DNA from: WLMZ01 sp038227995
Lineage (GTDB): Bacteria > Actinomycetota > Acidimicrobiia > Acidimicrobiales > Ilumatobacteraceae
NCBI GenBank assembly: GCA_038227995.1
Contig: JBBRPP010000015.1
Coordinates: forward strand, 1-64,000
Direction: 5' to 3'
DNA: 64,000 nt
Positions 34,581 through 42,201 of this stretch are shown piece after piece. Each line of letters starts with the position of its first letter. Positions within the stretch are counted from its first letter, which is position 1. A model generated the notes under the pieces. The model saw only the letters and a list, made by a program, of their open reading frames with translations. It had not been told where the DNA came from and did not search any database. The translations under genes were made by a program, and so were the position numbers.

Positions 34581-36071
34581 ATGGCAACGCTTGCCGAACT
34601 CACTCGTCAACACACGTCACTGTCCCGAGACGAGACGGGTCACCTGCAGCACCTCGTGTCCGAATGGGGAATGCTCGCCGACTTCTGCTTCGCCGACCTG
34701 CTGCTCTACGTCCCCGCCGGTGAAGGGCGCTGGATCGTCACCGCCCATGTGCGTCCGGCGACCGGGCAGACGATCTACCTCGCCGACTGGGTCGGCGCGT
34801 GGGCCAGCGAGACCGAGCTGCCGTTGCTCGCCCTGTCGATGTCGACCGGCACGGTGCAGGAGGGCGAGATCCACGTCGAGAGCCTCGGCGCTCCGGCCCA
34901 GATGTTGGCCATCCCGGTGCGCTACGGCGAGCGGGTGATTGCCGTCCTGACCCGCGAGCGCACCAGCATCTCCAGCCGTCAGCCCGGTGAGCTCGAACGC
35001 ACCTACCTCGCGACGTTCGATCGCTTCGCGAAGATGATCGCCCAGGGCGGCTTCCCGTTCCCGGGCAAGATCGCCGATTCCAGCGCTGCGCCACGCGTCG
35101 GCGACGGTGCGATCCTGATCGACGAGGAAGCTCGCGTGCGCTACGCATCGCCGAACGCCGTGTCCGCGCTGCATCGTGTGGGCATCAGCGCCAACGCGGT
35201 CGGCATGCGCCTGGCCGAGCTGGGCTTCAACGACAGCTCGGTGCGTCAGGCGTACGAGCGCAAGGAGCCGGTGATCGAGGAGTTCGATCAGAACGCCGAC
35301 GTGACACTGCTGTCGCGGTGCATTCCGATCATCGACGACGACATGGTCACCGGTGGCGTGTTGTTGATGCGCGACGTCACCGAGCTGCGCAAGCGCGATC
35401 GTCTGCTGCTGTCGAAGGACGCGACGATCCGCGAGATCCATCATCGGGTCAAGAACAACCTGCAGACCATCTCGTCGCTGCTGCGGTTGCAGGCCCGGCG
35501 CCTCAGCTCCGACGAAGCCAAGGCCGCCGTCGCTGAATCAGTGCGCCGTATCCGCACGATCGCGCTCGTTCACGAGACTCTGTCTCGCGAACCTGGCGAT
35601 GACGTCGCGTTCATCGAGATCGTGCGCCCGCTGTTGCGACTGGCCGAGGAAGGATTGCAGTCCGTCGACCGCCCGGTGCGTTTCCGCGTCCAGGGTGACG
35701 GGGGCCGGCTGCCGTCGACCGTCGCGACCCCGCTCAGCGTCGTGCTCACCGAGTTGCTCCAGAACGCCGTCGATCATGGCTTTCCCGAAGGAAGTGCCGG
35801 CGGCACCGTGGTCGTTCAGCTCGCCAACGACGGCACCGAGCTGCGGGTACGCGTGCTCAACGACGGCCGTACCCTCGAGCCCGAGTTCGACCTCAACAAG
35901 GCGACCGGCCTCGGCCTGTCGATCGTGCGCACCCTGGTCACGACCGAGCTGGCCGGCTCGCTCGCGATGCGCGCCGGCGAACCCGAGGACTTCGTCGCGG
36001 CCGATCTTCCCGAGCAACCCCACGGCGCCGGCACCGTCGTCGACCTCCGCGTCCCCCTCGACGAAACCTGA
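34581..36071 (+). CDS. pdtaS: PdtaS-type sensor histidine kinase
   Basis: A soluble 496-residue HisKA_2-family histidine kinase. An N-terminal GAF-like domain (about 1-150) and a PAS domain (about 170-270) precede the phosphoacceptor segment EIHHRVKNNLQTISSLLRL, with the acceptor histidine at 287 or 288. The ATPase domain has LTELLQNAVDHGFPEG (N-box) and ATGLGLSIVRTLV (G2). In mycobacteria PdtaS signals to the RNA-binding antiterminator PdtaR; no pdtaR gene is in this window. A good AGGAG lies before the ATG at 34581. Confidence 0.92.
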   Translation: MATLAELTRQHTSLSRDETGHLQHLVSEWGMLADFCFADLLLYVPAGEGRWIVTAHVRPATGQTIYLADWVGAWASETELPLLALSMSTGTVQEGEIHVESLGAPAQMLAIPVRYGERVIAVLTRERTSISSRQPGELERTYLATFDRFAKMIAQGGFPFPGKIADSSAAPRVGDGAILIDEEARVRYASPNAVSALHRVGISANAVGMRLAELGFNDSSVRQAYERKEPVIEEFDQNADVTLLSRCIPIIDDDMVTGGVLLMRDVTELRKRDRLLLSKDATIREIHHRVKNNLQTISSLLRLQARRLSSDEAKAAVAESVRRIRTIALVHETLSREPGDDVAFIEIVRPLLRLAEEGLQSVDRPVRFRVQGDGGRLPSTVATPLSVVLTELLQNAVDHGFPEGSAGGTVVVQLANDGTELRVRVLNDGRTLEPEFDLNKATGLGLSIVRTLVTTELAGSLAMRAGEPEDFVAADLPEQPHGAGTVVDLRVPLDET

Positions 36072-36132
36072 GTTCGGGGCGGCGCGCATCGGGCATGGTC
36101 GTCGGGCTATTCGTTCGCCGCCACAACCCTGA

Positions 36133-36158
36133 GTTCGGACGCGCTCGCGCGGACGAAC
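36133..36158. terminator. Hairpin between convergent pdtaS and DUF222-HNH genes
   Basis: Two 12-base arms, GTTCGGACGCGC and GCGCGGACGAAC, pair at 10 of 12 positions around a two-base loop. There is no T-run. It sits in the 156-base gap between the two stops. A CCTGAGTTCGG repeat also occurs twice in this gap, near 36069 and 36128. Confidence 0.35.
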
Positions 36159-36227
36159 GTCGGACCCGACCGCGACGCGCGCGGCAACATCCGCTCGGGC
36201 GTCCGCCTTGCCGCCAGTCCGGATCCG

Positions 36228-37778
36228 TCAGGTGTCGTTGTCCCAACCCGGTGGGCCGGTCGTTTGGATCGTGCCGTCGGGATAGGTGATGGTCAGGCTT
36301 CGGTCGTCGGGGTCCATGGCAATTTTCCAGCCTCCTTCGTGGGCGCAGTGGTGATGTTTGGAGCAGAGCGGGATCAGGTTGTCCATGTCTGAGGGCCCGC
36401 CGGCGTTGTCGGGTCGTAGGTGATGGGGTTGGGTGTGGCGCACGTGGACGCGACACCCATGAATCGCGCAGGTGGCGTACATGGCCGCGAGCGCTCGCCG
36501 TTGGGCGCGGTTGGCGAGGCGTGCTGATCGGCCGAGGTCGAGCACGACACCATTGCCATCGCGAATGATGGGGAACAGGTTGGCGCTGCACGCCCAACGT
36601 CGATAGGTCTCGAGCGGAAGGTCGGCGCCGAGATCGTTGCGCATCAGCGATTGGTCGTGGGGCCCGAAGAAGAGGGTGCGGGCATCGATGTGGACGATGA
36701 TCTCGGCTCGATCGCCGATGCGGAGCAAGCTGTCCTCGGGTTCAGGTTCGGGTTCGGGTTCGGGTTCGGGCCCGGCTTTCGTATCGGAATCCTGATCGAA
36801 GCATTCGTCGGCGTCCGAGTTCACGTCGTGGTCGCTGCCGTCGGTCCGGCAGTGATCGGGGTCCGTACTGAGCGTGACGTTGCGCTCATCGTCGGGTGTG
36901 GTCGCCGCCCCATCGCTGTTGCCGTTGCCGTGGCCGTTGCCGTTGCGCTGGTTGCGTGTCGCTGTGCCACCCTCCGGTCGTGGGGACGGAAAGTCGGCAG
37001 ATCCATGTGGTTGCTGCGCCTTTGTGGCGCCGTGTGCGCCGCGCTCGGTGAGCCGCAGCAGTGCTTGGGCCGCGAGGAAGTCGTTCTTGCCGTCGCCGGT
37101 CGGGCAGTTGTCGGGAACCTTGGTGTGGAAGAGCGCGGCGATCGCGTTCTCGATCCGCCTCTGGAGGATCAGCCCGGTCTCGGGGTCGAACTCCCCGCGC
37201 ATGACCCACATGCCGGTGTCACGGTCGAGCCACCAGCGAAGCCGGGTGGCGCGCTTTTGCTGTGTGAGTCGGTCGGCGCCGTCGCTCGGATCGAGGGCGC
37301 GCACGATCCTTCCCAGGACCTTGTCGAACTGCTCGGGTGTGGAGGCGGCGGCGACAGCGGTCAGGTTCTCGTGTTGTGCAGCGAACTCGTCGCGTTGTTC
37401 GGGCTTCAGCCGGGCGAGCGCGCGACCGAATGCGTCGACGTGTTCGACCGAGATGGACCCGTCGCCGAGGGCTGCCTCCAGCGACGGGGCCGAACCTAAT
37501 GCTCGCCCGCGTCGAACGGCTCGGTCGCCCTCGCGTTTCGATGTCTTGCCTGCCGCAGCGATGTCGCCCTCCGGAAAGATCGACGGCGATCCTTTCGCCA
37601 AGTCATCGAGATGGCGGGCGAGGCGGGCCTGGGCCGCTGCGGCGAATGAAGCGACCGTTGCCGCGTCGACCAAAGCGCCGCGGGTCTGGTCGACATCGAG
37701 GGCGTCGATGTCCATCACGATCAGGCGTTGCACACAATCGATCACGGTCCCACACGCAGACGCTGCGGTCATCGACAT
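36228..37778 (-). CDS. DUF222 / HNH endonuclease domain protein (second copy)
   Basis: A 516-residue relative of the 16570 gene: a helical DUF222 domain (about 1-240), a low-complexity linker (about 245-350, with Gly-Asn and Pro-Glu repeats), and a C-terminal HNH nuclease domain. The HNH segment has a CAIHGC zinc pair, QPHHLRPDNAG, the conserved NLIPLCSKHHH, and a tail ending WKIAMDPD...TGPPGWDNDT. It differs from the first copy in length and linker, so the two are not recent duplicates. It lies between pdtaS and whiB, which are neighbours in mycobacteria. Confidence 0.9.
   Translation of the reverse strand: MSMTAASACGTVIDCVQRLIVMDIDALDVDQTRGALVDAATVASFAAAAQARLARHLDDLAKGSPSIFPEGDIAAAGKTSKREGDRAVRRGRALGSAPSLEAALGDGSISVEHVDAFGRALARLKPEQRDEFAAQHENLTAVAAASTPEQFDKVLGRIVRALDPSDGADRLTQQKRATRLRWWLDRDTGMWVMRGEFDPETGLILQRRIENAIAALFHTKVPDNCPTGDGKNDFLAAQALLRLTERGAHGATKAQQPHGSADFPSPRPEGGTATRNQRNGNGHGNGNSDGAATTPDDERNVTLSTDPDHCRTDGSDHDVNSDADECFDQDSDTKAGPEPEPEPEPEPEDSLLRIGDRAEIIVHIDARTLFFGPHDQSLMRNDLGADLPLETYRRWACSANLFPIIRDGNGVVLDLGRSARLANRAQRRALAAMYATCAIHGCRVHVRHTQPHHLRPDNAGGPSDMDNLIPLCSKHHHCAHEGGWKIAMDPDDRSLTITYPDGTIQTTGPPGWDNDT
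36738..36773 (-). repeat. Hexanucleotide repeat encoding a Pro-Glu run
   Basis: About five TTCGGG/TTCAGG units in the HNH gene encode PEPEPEPEPEPE on the minus strand. A second short array of GTTGCC-type units at about 36916-36947 encodes His/Gly/Asn repeats. Both lie in the linker between the DUF222 and HNH domains. Confidence 0.85.
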
Positions 37779-38090
37779 TCACCCCCGATCAGACTCGAGA
37801 CGGATCACCAAGCGAACGGCCGAAGCCGTCGAACATGACCGGGGAAGATCAACAACTCGAAGCGTACGCGAGGGGTGTTACACAGTGACCTGAGGGTTGC
37901 TGACGTCCGAGATCCACCTGATCACGCAGGGTGCTGCGACCAAGAGCCTTGCCGACGCGCGACTCCACGCGTCGTCGCGTGAGCCGCAGCCAATGAAGCA
38001 TTCGCTCCGACGGAAGTCAGGTGTGGTCGTGTGAGCCGCGATCGCGGCGTGTCGATCACCGTGATCGCGTCAGCCGCGACCGACAGGCAA
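37779..38090. other. 312-base gap upstream of the second HNH gene, with palindromes
   Basis: No gene is supported here. It holds the promoter side of the HNH gene (including the 16-bp element at 37840) and, next to the whiB stop, two perfect inverted repeats: GCCGCGATCGCGGC (38035-38048) and CGATCAC-C-GTGATCG (38053-38067). On the whiB strand these lie 24-56 bases after the stop codon and could end whiB transcription or bind a regulator. Confidence 0.5.
37840..37855 (-). promoter_or_regulatory. 16-bp element upstream of the second DUF222-HNH gene
   Basis: Reads TTGTTGATCTTCCCCG on the coding strand, identical to 16482-16497 before the other HNH gene. The distance to the start codon is 61 bases here and 72 there, and both genes also have GGGGTGA just before the start codon. 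Confidence 0.5.
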
Positions 38091-38390
38091 TCAGCCGGCG
38101 AGGCCGGTCTTCAGCATTGCCACGTTGGCGCGCCGCATGACGCGGCGCTCTTCTTCCGAGGTGCCACCCCAGATGCCCGAGTCCTGGTTGGTCTCGAGGG
38201 CGAACTGGAGACAATCGTGGGCGACCGGACACTCGCCACAGACTTCCTTCGCACGTGCGATCTGCGTCAGCGCGTGACCCGTCGTGCCGACCGGGAAGAA
38301 CAGATCGGGGTCGGTGTCCCGACACAGCGATCCTGAACGCCACGAGTAGTCGGCATGGGCCAGCGTGAGGCTTGACGCGAGAATCGACAC
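38091..38390 (-). CDS. whiB1: WhiB-family Fe-S transcription factor (WhiB1-like)
   Basis: A 99-residue WhiB protein. The four cluster ligands are Cys23, Cys51, Cys54 and Cys60 (C-X27-CXXC-X5-C), followed by the WhiB GIWGG turn at 72-76 and a basic tail (EEERRVMRRANV). These proteins bind a 4Fe-4S cluster sensitive to oxygen or NO and act with the primary sigma factor. I chose the GTG at 38390 because GAAGGAGT lies eight bases upstream; an ATG at 38453 would add 21 residues but has no ribosome binding site. The WhiB1 label rests on overall likeness and proximity to pdtaS. Confidence 0.88.
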   Translation of the reverse strand: MSILASSLTLAHADYSWRSGSLCRDTDPDLFFPVGTTGHALTQIARAKEVCGECPVAHDCLQFALETNQDSGIWGGTSEEERRVMRRANVAMLKTGLAG

Positions 38391-38590
38391 GTTGAGGACT
38401 CCTTCGAAGAAGGTGTGAATGGAGGGGTCGCCGCCCGCAATCTTGCTTGCCATCTACGGGCCCAGCGAGCGACGTCCGTACGGTACGTTGGCGCCGATGA
38501 CTTGACAAGGGATTGGTTTCAGGAATGTGTCCATTTGGCCAACATTTGATGACGCCCATCACGAAAACAGATAGCGAGCGGTGACGACGA

Positions 38591-39277
38591 ATGGTTGTTC
38601 AGGTACTGGCTCACCGGGGCGCGTCGCGTGCCGAGCGAGAAAATACGGTCGAAGCGTTCCGGACCGCGCACGTGATGGGAGCAGACGGCGTCGAGCTGGA
38701 CGTGCGTCGCACCAGCGATGGCGAGCTGGTCGTCCACCACGATCCGCACCTTGCCGACGGCCGGATCATCATCGAGACCGCCCGCGCCGAAATGCCTGCT
38801 CATGTGCCCGGACTCGACCAGGCGCTCGATGCGTGCGCCGGTATGTGGGTGAATCTGGAGATCAAGAACGATGCGACGGAACCCGACTTCGATCCGGCCG
38901 ACGAGATCGCCGATGCGACCATGGCGTTGCTGGCGCGGCGGGGTGAGCCCGAGCGTTGGTTGATGTCGTCGTTCCGCATCGAGACGATGGACCGCTGCCG
39001 TTCGTTGGCTCCGCACATCCGTACCGCGTGGCTCACGTCCATCGTTCCCGATGATGTCGTGGCGATCCTGCAGGCGAAGGGCCACTCCGCGCTGCACCCG
39101 TGGGTCCGGTTGCTCGGACGACACGTGATCGAGCAGTGTCACGCCGCCGACATCGCCGTCAACACCTGGACCTGCGATGACCCCGACCGGATGCGCGAGT
39201 TGATCCAGTGGGGCATCGACGGCATCTGTACCAACGTGCCCGACGTCGCGCTCGCGGTACGGGCCGAGACGAGCTGA
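38591..39277 (+). CDS. Glycerophosphodiester phosphodiesterase
   Basis: A 228-residue TIM-barrel enzyme that splits glycerophosphodiesters into glycerol-3-phosphate and an alcohol. The active-site pattern is clear: LAHRGASRAERENTVEAF (catalytic HRG and the metal-ligand Glu), GVELDVRRTSDGELVVHHDP (metal ligands and the second catalytic His) and LEIKND. There is no signal peptide, so it is cytoplasmic. It is divergent from whiB; a TTGACA hexamer at 38502-38507 may be part of its promoter. Confidence 0.92.
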   Translation: MVVQVLAHRGASRAERENTVEAFRTAHVMGADGVELDVRRTSDGELVVHHDPHLADGRIIIETARAEMPAHVPGLDQALDACAGMWVNLEIKNDATEPDFDPADEIADATMALLARRGEPERWLMSSFRIETMDRCRSLAPHIRTAWLTSIVPDDVVAILQAKGHSALHPWVRLLGRHVIEQCHAADIAVNTWTCDDPDRMRELIQWGIDGICTNVPDVALAVRAETS

Positions 39278-39287
39278 CCGAGCGCCG

Positions 39288-40220
39288 TCAGTGCGCCGGT
39301 TCGGTCCGTGGGCGGACGAGCCGGATCGCGTCCGGGACGTGCCGGAACTCGAGCGAGTCGACCTCGCCGAGGTAGTCGCCGTCGAGCTGGTACGGGAACG
39401 GTTTGTGATGCCCGACCCGCAGTGACTCGACGTCGTTGTGAACGTCGAGGTACTTCGTCGGCTGGACACCGCCGCCACGCAGCGCGCCGCCGAGCGACTT
39501 CAAGATCGCCAGCGCCTTCATCGTCTTGAACGTGATGACCACGAGTCCGTTGTGCAGGTTGGCGGACGGCGCGAGGTCGAGCGGCCGGTTGCCGAGGAAG
39601 GTGTACGGATTGGTGTTCAGCACGATCGTGAAGAAGCCGTCGGTGACGTGATCACCGTTGTCGAACGTGACCTCGAAGTGCGGATCGTCGCGGTCGTAGC
39701 TCAGCATCGTGCGCACGCCCGCGTAGATGAAGAGCGGGTGGCCGGCCCAACGTTTGAGCGACCCGTGCTTCTCGACCTCTTTCACCACGGCTGCGTCGTA
39801 ACCGACACCAGTGTGGAAGCAGAAGTAACGGCCGTTGACCTGACCGAGTCCGATCGGCTCGATGTCTCGCGTGTTGATGCCGTCCGCGAGCTGCTGCACC
39901 GCGAGCACGGGATCGTTGGGCATGCCCAGCGTGCGCGCGAACACGTTCGTGCTGCCGCCGGGGAGGACTCCGAGTGCGGTCTGCGTGCCGGCGACCCCGG
40001 TCGCGACTTCGTTGAGCGTGCCGTCGCCGCCGTAGCCGATCACGACGTCGACACCTTGGCGGGCGGCATCCTGGGAGAAGCGCGTCGCGTGACCACGACG
40101 GTTGGTCTCGACGATCTCGACATCGTTGCCGCGAGACAGGACCTGATGCACGATGACGGTATTGCGCGCCGTCACGGACGACGCGAATGCGTTGACGACG
40201 AGCAGGATTCGCAAGCCCAA
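39288..40220 (-). CDS. Diacylglycerol/sphingosine kinase-fold lipid kinase
   Basis: A 310-residue DAGK_cat protein that would phosphorylate a lipid hydroxyl using ATP. Nucleotide-binding signatures are VIGYGGDGTLNEVATGV and GVLPGGSTNVFARTLG. The C-terminal beta domain (about 140-290) carries the PYQLDGDYLGEV segment. Lipid specificity cannot be told. The start is TTG at 40220 (MGLRILLVVN); TACCGT lies just upstream, and no Shine-Dalgarno sequence is seen. Its stop is 11 bases from the convergent phosphodiesterase gene. Confidence 0.89.
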   Translation of the reverse strand: MGLRILLVVNAFASSVTARNTVIVHQVLSRGNDVEIVETNRRGHATRFSQDAARQGVDVVIGYGGDGTLNEVATGVAGTQTALGVLPGGSTNVFARTLGMPNDPVLAVQQLADGINTRDIEPIGLGQVNGRYFCFHTGVGYDAAVVKEVEKHGSLKRWAGHPLFIYAGVRTMLSYDRDDPHFEVTFDNGDHVTDGFFTIVLNTNPYTFLGNRPLDLAPSANLHNGLVVITFKTMKALAILKSLGGALRGGGVQPTKYLDVHNDVESLRVGHHKPFPYQLDGDYLGEVDSLEFRHVPDAIRLVRPRTEPAH

Positions 40221-40299
40221 GACGGTACCAGCGGTTCCCTTCTGCTCGGACCGCTGCCCGGACTGGTGTCACACGTCTCCGACCTGGTTCGGAAGCCAG

Positions 40300-40329
40300 T
40301 TGGCAAGCTGACGAACCGGTCGGTAACAA
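40300..40329 (+). promoter_or_regulatory. Promoter of etfBA
   Basis: TTGGCA (40300-40305) and TAACAA (40324-40329) are separated by 18 bases. The -10 ends nine bases before the etfB ATG and there is no ribosome binding site, so the transcript should start at or within a few bases of the start codon. Confidence 0.55.
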
Positions 40330-40338
40330 TGGTGGCTT

Positions 40339-41115
40339 ATGAACGTCATCGTATGCGTCAAGCAGATCCCGGACCCGGCAAGTCCGGGCGCGTTGGATCC
40401 ATCAACCAACACGCTCAAGCGTGACGGCAAGCTCATCCTGGACGAGTCCGACAGCTACGGCGTCGAGATGGCGTTGCAGCTCGTCGACAAGGCCGGCGGT
40501 GGCGAAGTCAGCCTGATCTCGATGGCACCGAACGGCGAGGTTTCCGGTCTGCGCACCGCGTTGGCGATGGGCGCGGCAAAGGGCGTGCTCATCTCCGATC
40601 CCGAGCTCAAGGGTTCCGATGCCCTCACCACCGCCAAGGTGCTCGCTGCCGCAGCGCTGCGCATCGGTGGCTTCGACCTCATCATCGCCGCTACCGAGTC
40701 CAGTGATGGCTACACGGGCACGGTGCCCGAGCAGATGGCCGAAGTCCTCGGGCTGCCGTCGGTCACCTTCGCCAAGCACGTCGCGATTGCCGACGGCAAG
40801 CTCGACGCCCAGCGTCAGACCGAGCAGGGCTACGACGAAGTCACGTGTCCGCTGCCCGCCGTCATCAGCGTCACCGCTGGTGTCGTCGAGCCTCGCTACC
40901 CGAGCTTCAAGGGCATCATGGCCGCCAAGGCCAAGCCGGTCGATCAGGTCACCGCCGCCGATCTCGGGGTCACCCCGGTCGGTTGGGCCGGTGCTGGCCA
41001 GAGCATCACCAACGTCGGCCAGGCTGAAGCCCGCGCCGCCGGAACAGTTGTCGAAGACGATGGCGAGGGCTACGCGCAGATCGTCGCGTTCCTCGAGAAC
41101 CTGAAAGTGATCTGA
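40339..41115 (+). CDS. etfB: Electron transfer flavoprotein beta subunit
   Basis: A 258-residue AMP-binding subunit of the ETF heterodimer that takes electrons from acyl-CoA dehydrogenases. It begins MNVIVCVKQIPDP, as EtfB proteins do, and carries LAAAALRIGGFDLIIAATES plus the EtfB signature region VISVTAGVVEPRYPSFKGIM. It is followed 11 bases later by etfA. Its neighbours here are not acyl-CoA dehydrogenase genes, so partners lie elsewhere. Confidence 0.95.
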   Translation: MNVIVCVKQIPDPASPGALDPSTNTLKRDGKLILDESDSYGVEMALQLVDKAGGGEVSLISMAPNGEVSGLRTALAMGAAKGVLISDPELKGSDALTTAKVLAAAALRIGGFDLIIAATESSDGYTGTVPEQMAEVLGLPSVTFAKHVAIADGKLDAQRQTEQGYDEVTCPLPAVISVTAGVVEPRYPSFKGIMAAKAKPVDQVTAADLGVTPVGWAGAGQSITNVGQAEARAAGTVVEDDGEGYAQIVAFLENLKVI

Positions 41116-41126
41116 GGAACCGCATC

Positions 41127-42080
41127 ATGAACATCTGGGTCTTTGCACAAGCATCCGACGGCGCGCCCACCACGGGCACGCTCGAACTCCTCACCAAGGC
41201 GCGCAGCCTCGGCACCGTCTCGGCGTTCTTCGGTGGCGACGGCGCATCGGTCGCCGCTGCGCTCGGCGAGTACGGCGCATCGAAGGTGTACGCCACGGGC
41301 GATCTCGCCGGCAAGCTGCCCGGCGTTGCCGTGGCGTCAGCGATGAAGGCCGTCATCGACGGTGGCGATTCGCCCGATCTGATCATCTTCCCGCAGTCGA
41401 CCGAAGGACGCGATGTCGTCAGCCGGTTGTCGGTCAAGCTCGACAAGACAGTGCTCACCAACAACGTCGACATCGCCGTTGACGGTTCAGCGGTCAGCGT
41501 CACGACGCCGATCTTCGGTGGCAACGTGCTCGTCACGACGTCGTTCACAGGCAGCGCTCCGTACCTCGCGGCGTTCCGCCCGAAGAGCTTCGCGGCCGAG
41601 TCCGCCGGCGGCGGTTCGGCAGAAGTCGTCTCGGCTCCGGTCGGTGACCTCGGTGCGGCCGGCGCCGCCACCGTCACCGCTGTTCACGTCGAAGAGAGCT
41701 CAGGCCCCAAGCTCGACGAAGCAGCGATCGTCGTCTCCGGCGGTCGTGGTCTCGGCGAGGCTGCGAAGTACGAGATGATCGAGCAGTTGGCCAAGCTCCT
41801 CAAGGGTGCGCCCGGCGCGTCTCGCGCCATCGTCGACGCCGGCTGGGTGCCGTACAGCTACCAGGTCGGCCAGACCGGCAAGGTCGTCAAGCCGTCCGTC
41901 TACATCGCGTGCGGCATCTCCGGTGCCACGCAGCACATGGTCGGGATGAAGGGTTCCAAGAACATCATCGCGATCAACAAGGACAAGGAAGCCCCGATCT
42001 TCGGCATCGCCGACCTCGGCATCGTCGGTGACGTGCACAAGGTCCTGCCGAAGTTGATCGAAGCGCTCCAGGGCCGCTGA
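41127..42080 (+). CDS. etfA: Electron transfer flavoprotein alpha subunit
   Basis: The 317-residue FAD-binding subunit of ETF. The C-terminal FAD domain shows VVSGGRGLGEAAKYEMIEQL, then DAGWVPYSYQVGQTGKVVKP and YIACGISGATQHMVGM, the classical EtfA signature. GAGGAACC precedes the ATG at 41127. A strong hairpin just after the stop ends the two-gene operon. Confidence 0.95.
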   Translation: MNIWVFAQASDGAPTTGTLELLTKARSLGTVSAFFGGDGASVAAALGEYGASKVYATGDLAGKLPGVAVASAMKAVIDGGDSPDLIIFPQSTEGRDVVSRLSVKLDKTVLTNNVDIAVDGSAVSVTTPIFGGNVLVTTSFTGSAPYLAAFRPKSFAAESAGGGSAEVVSAPVGDLGAAGAATVTAVHVEESSGPKLDEAAIVVSGGRGLGEAAKYEMIEQLAKLLKGAPGASRAIVDAGWVPYSYQVGQTGKVVKPSVYIACGISGATQHMVGMKGSKNIIAINKDKEAPIFGIADLGIVGDVHKVLPKLIEALQGR

Positions 42081-42089
42081 ACCCTCGGT

Positions 42090-42117
42090 TCCGCCGGGCT
42101 CGTAGGAGCTCGGCGGA
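42090..42117 (+). terminator. Terminator hairpin after etfA
   Basis: Arms TCCGCCGGGCTC and GAGCTCGGCGGA pair at 11 of 12 positions around a GTAG loop, starting ten bases after the etfA stop. A loose GATTGATCGTT follows instead of a T-run. Confidence 0.6.
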
Positions 42118-42201
42118 GCGATTGATCGTTGCCCGCCGAGCCGGTCGTCCCTGCACACGGGGCGCGGTCATGGCGTGACCGTCGGCGACTACCCTTGGTC
42201 C

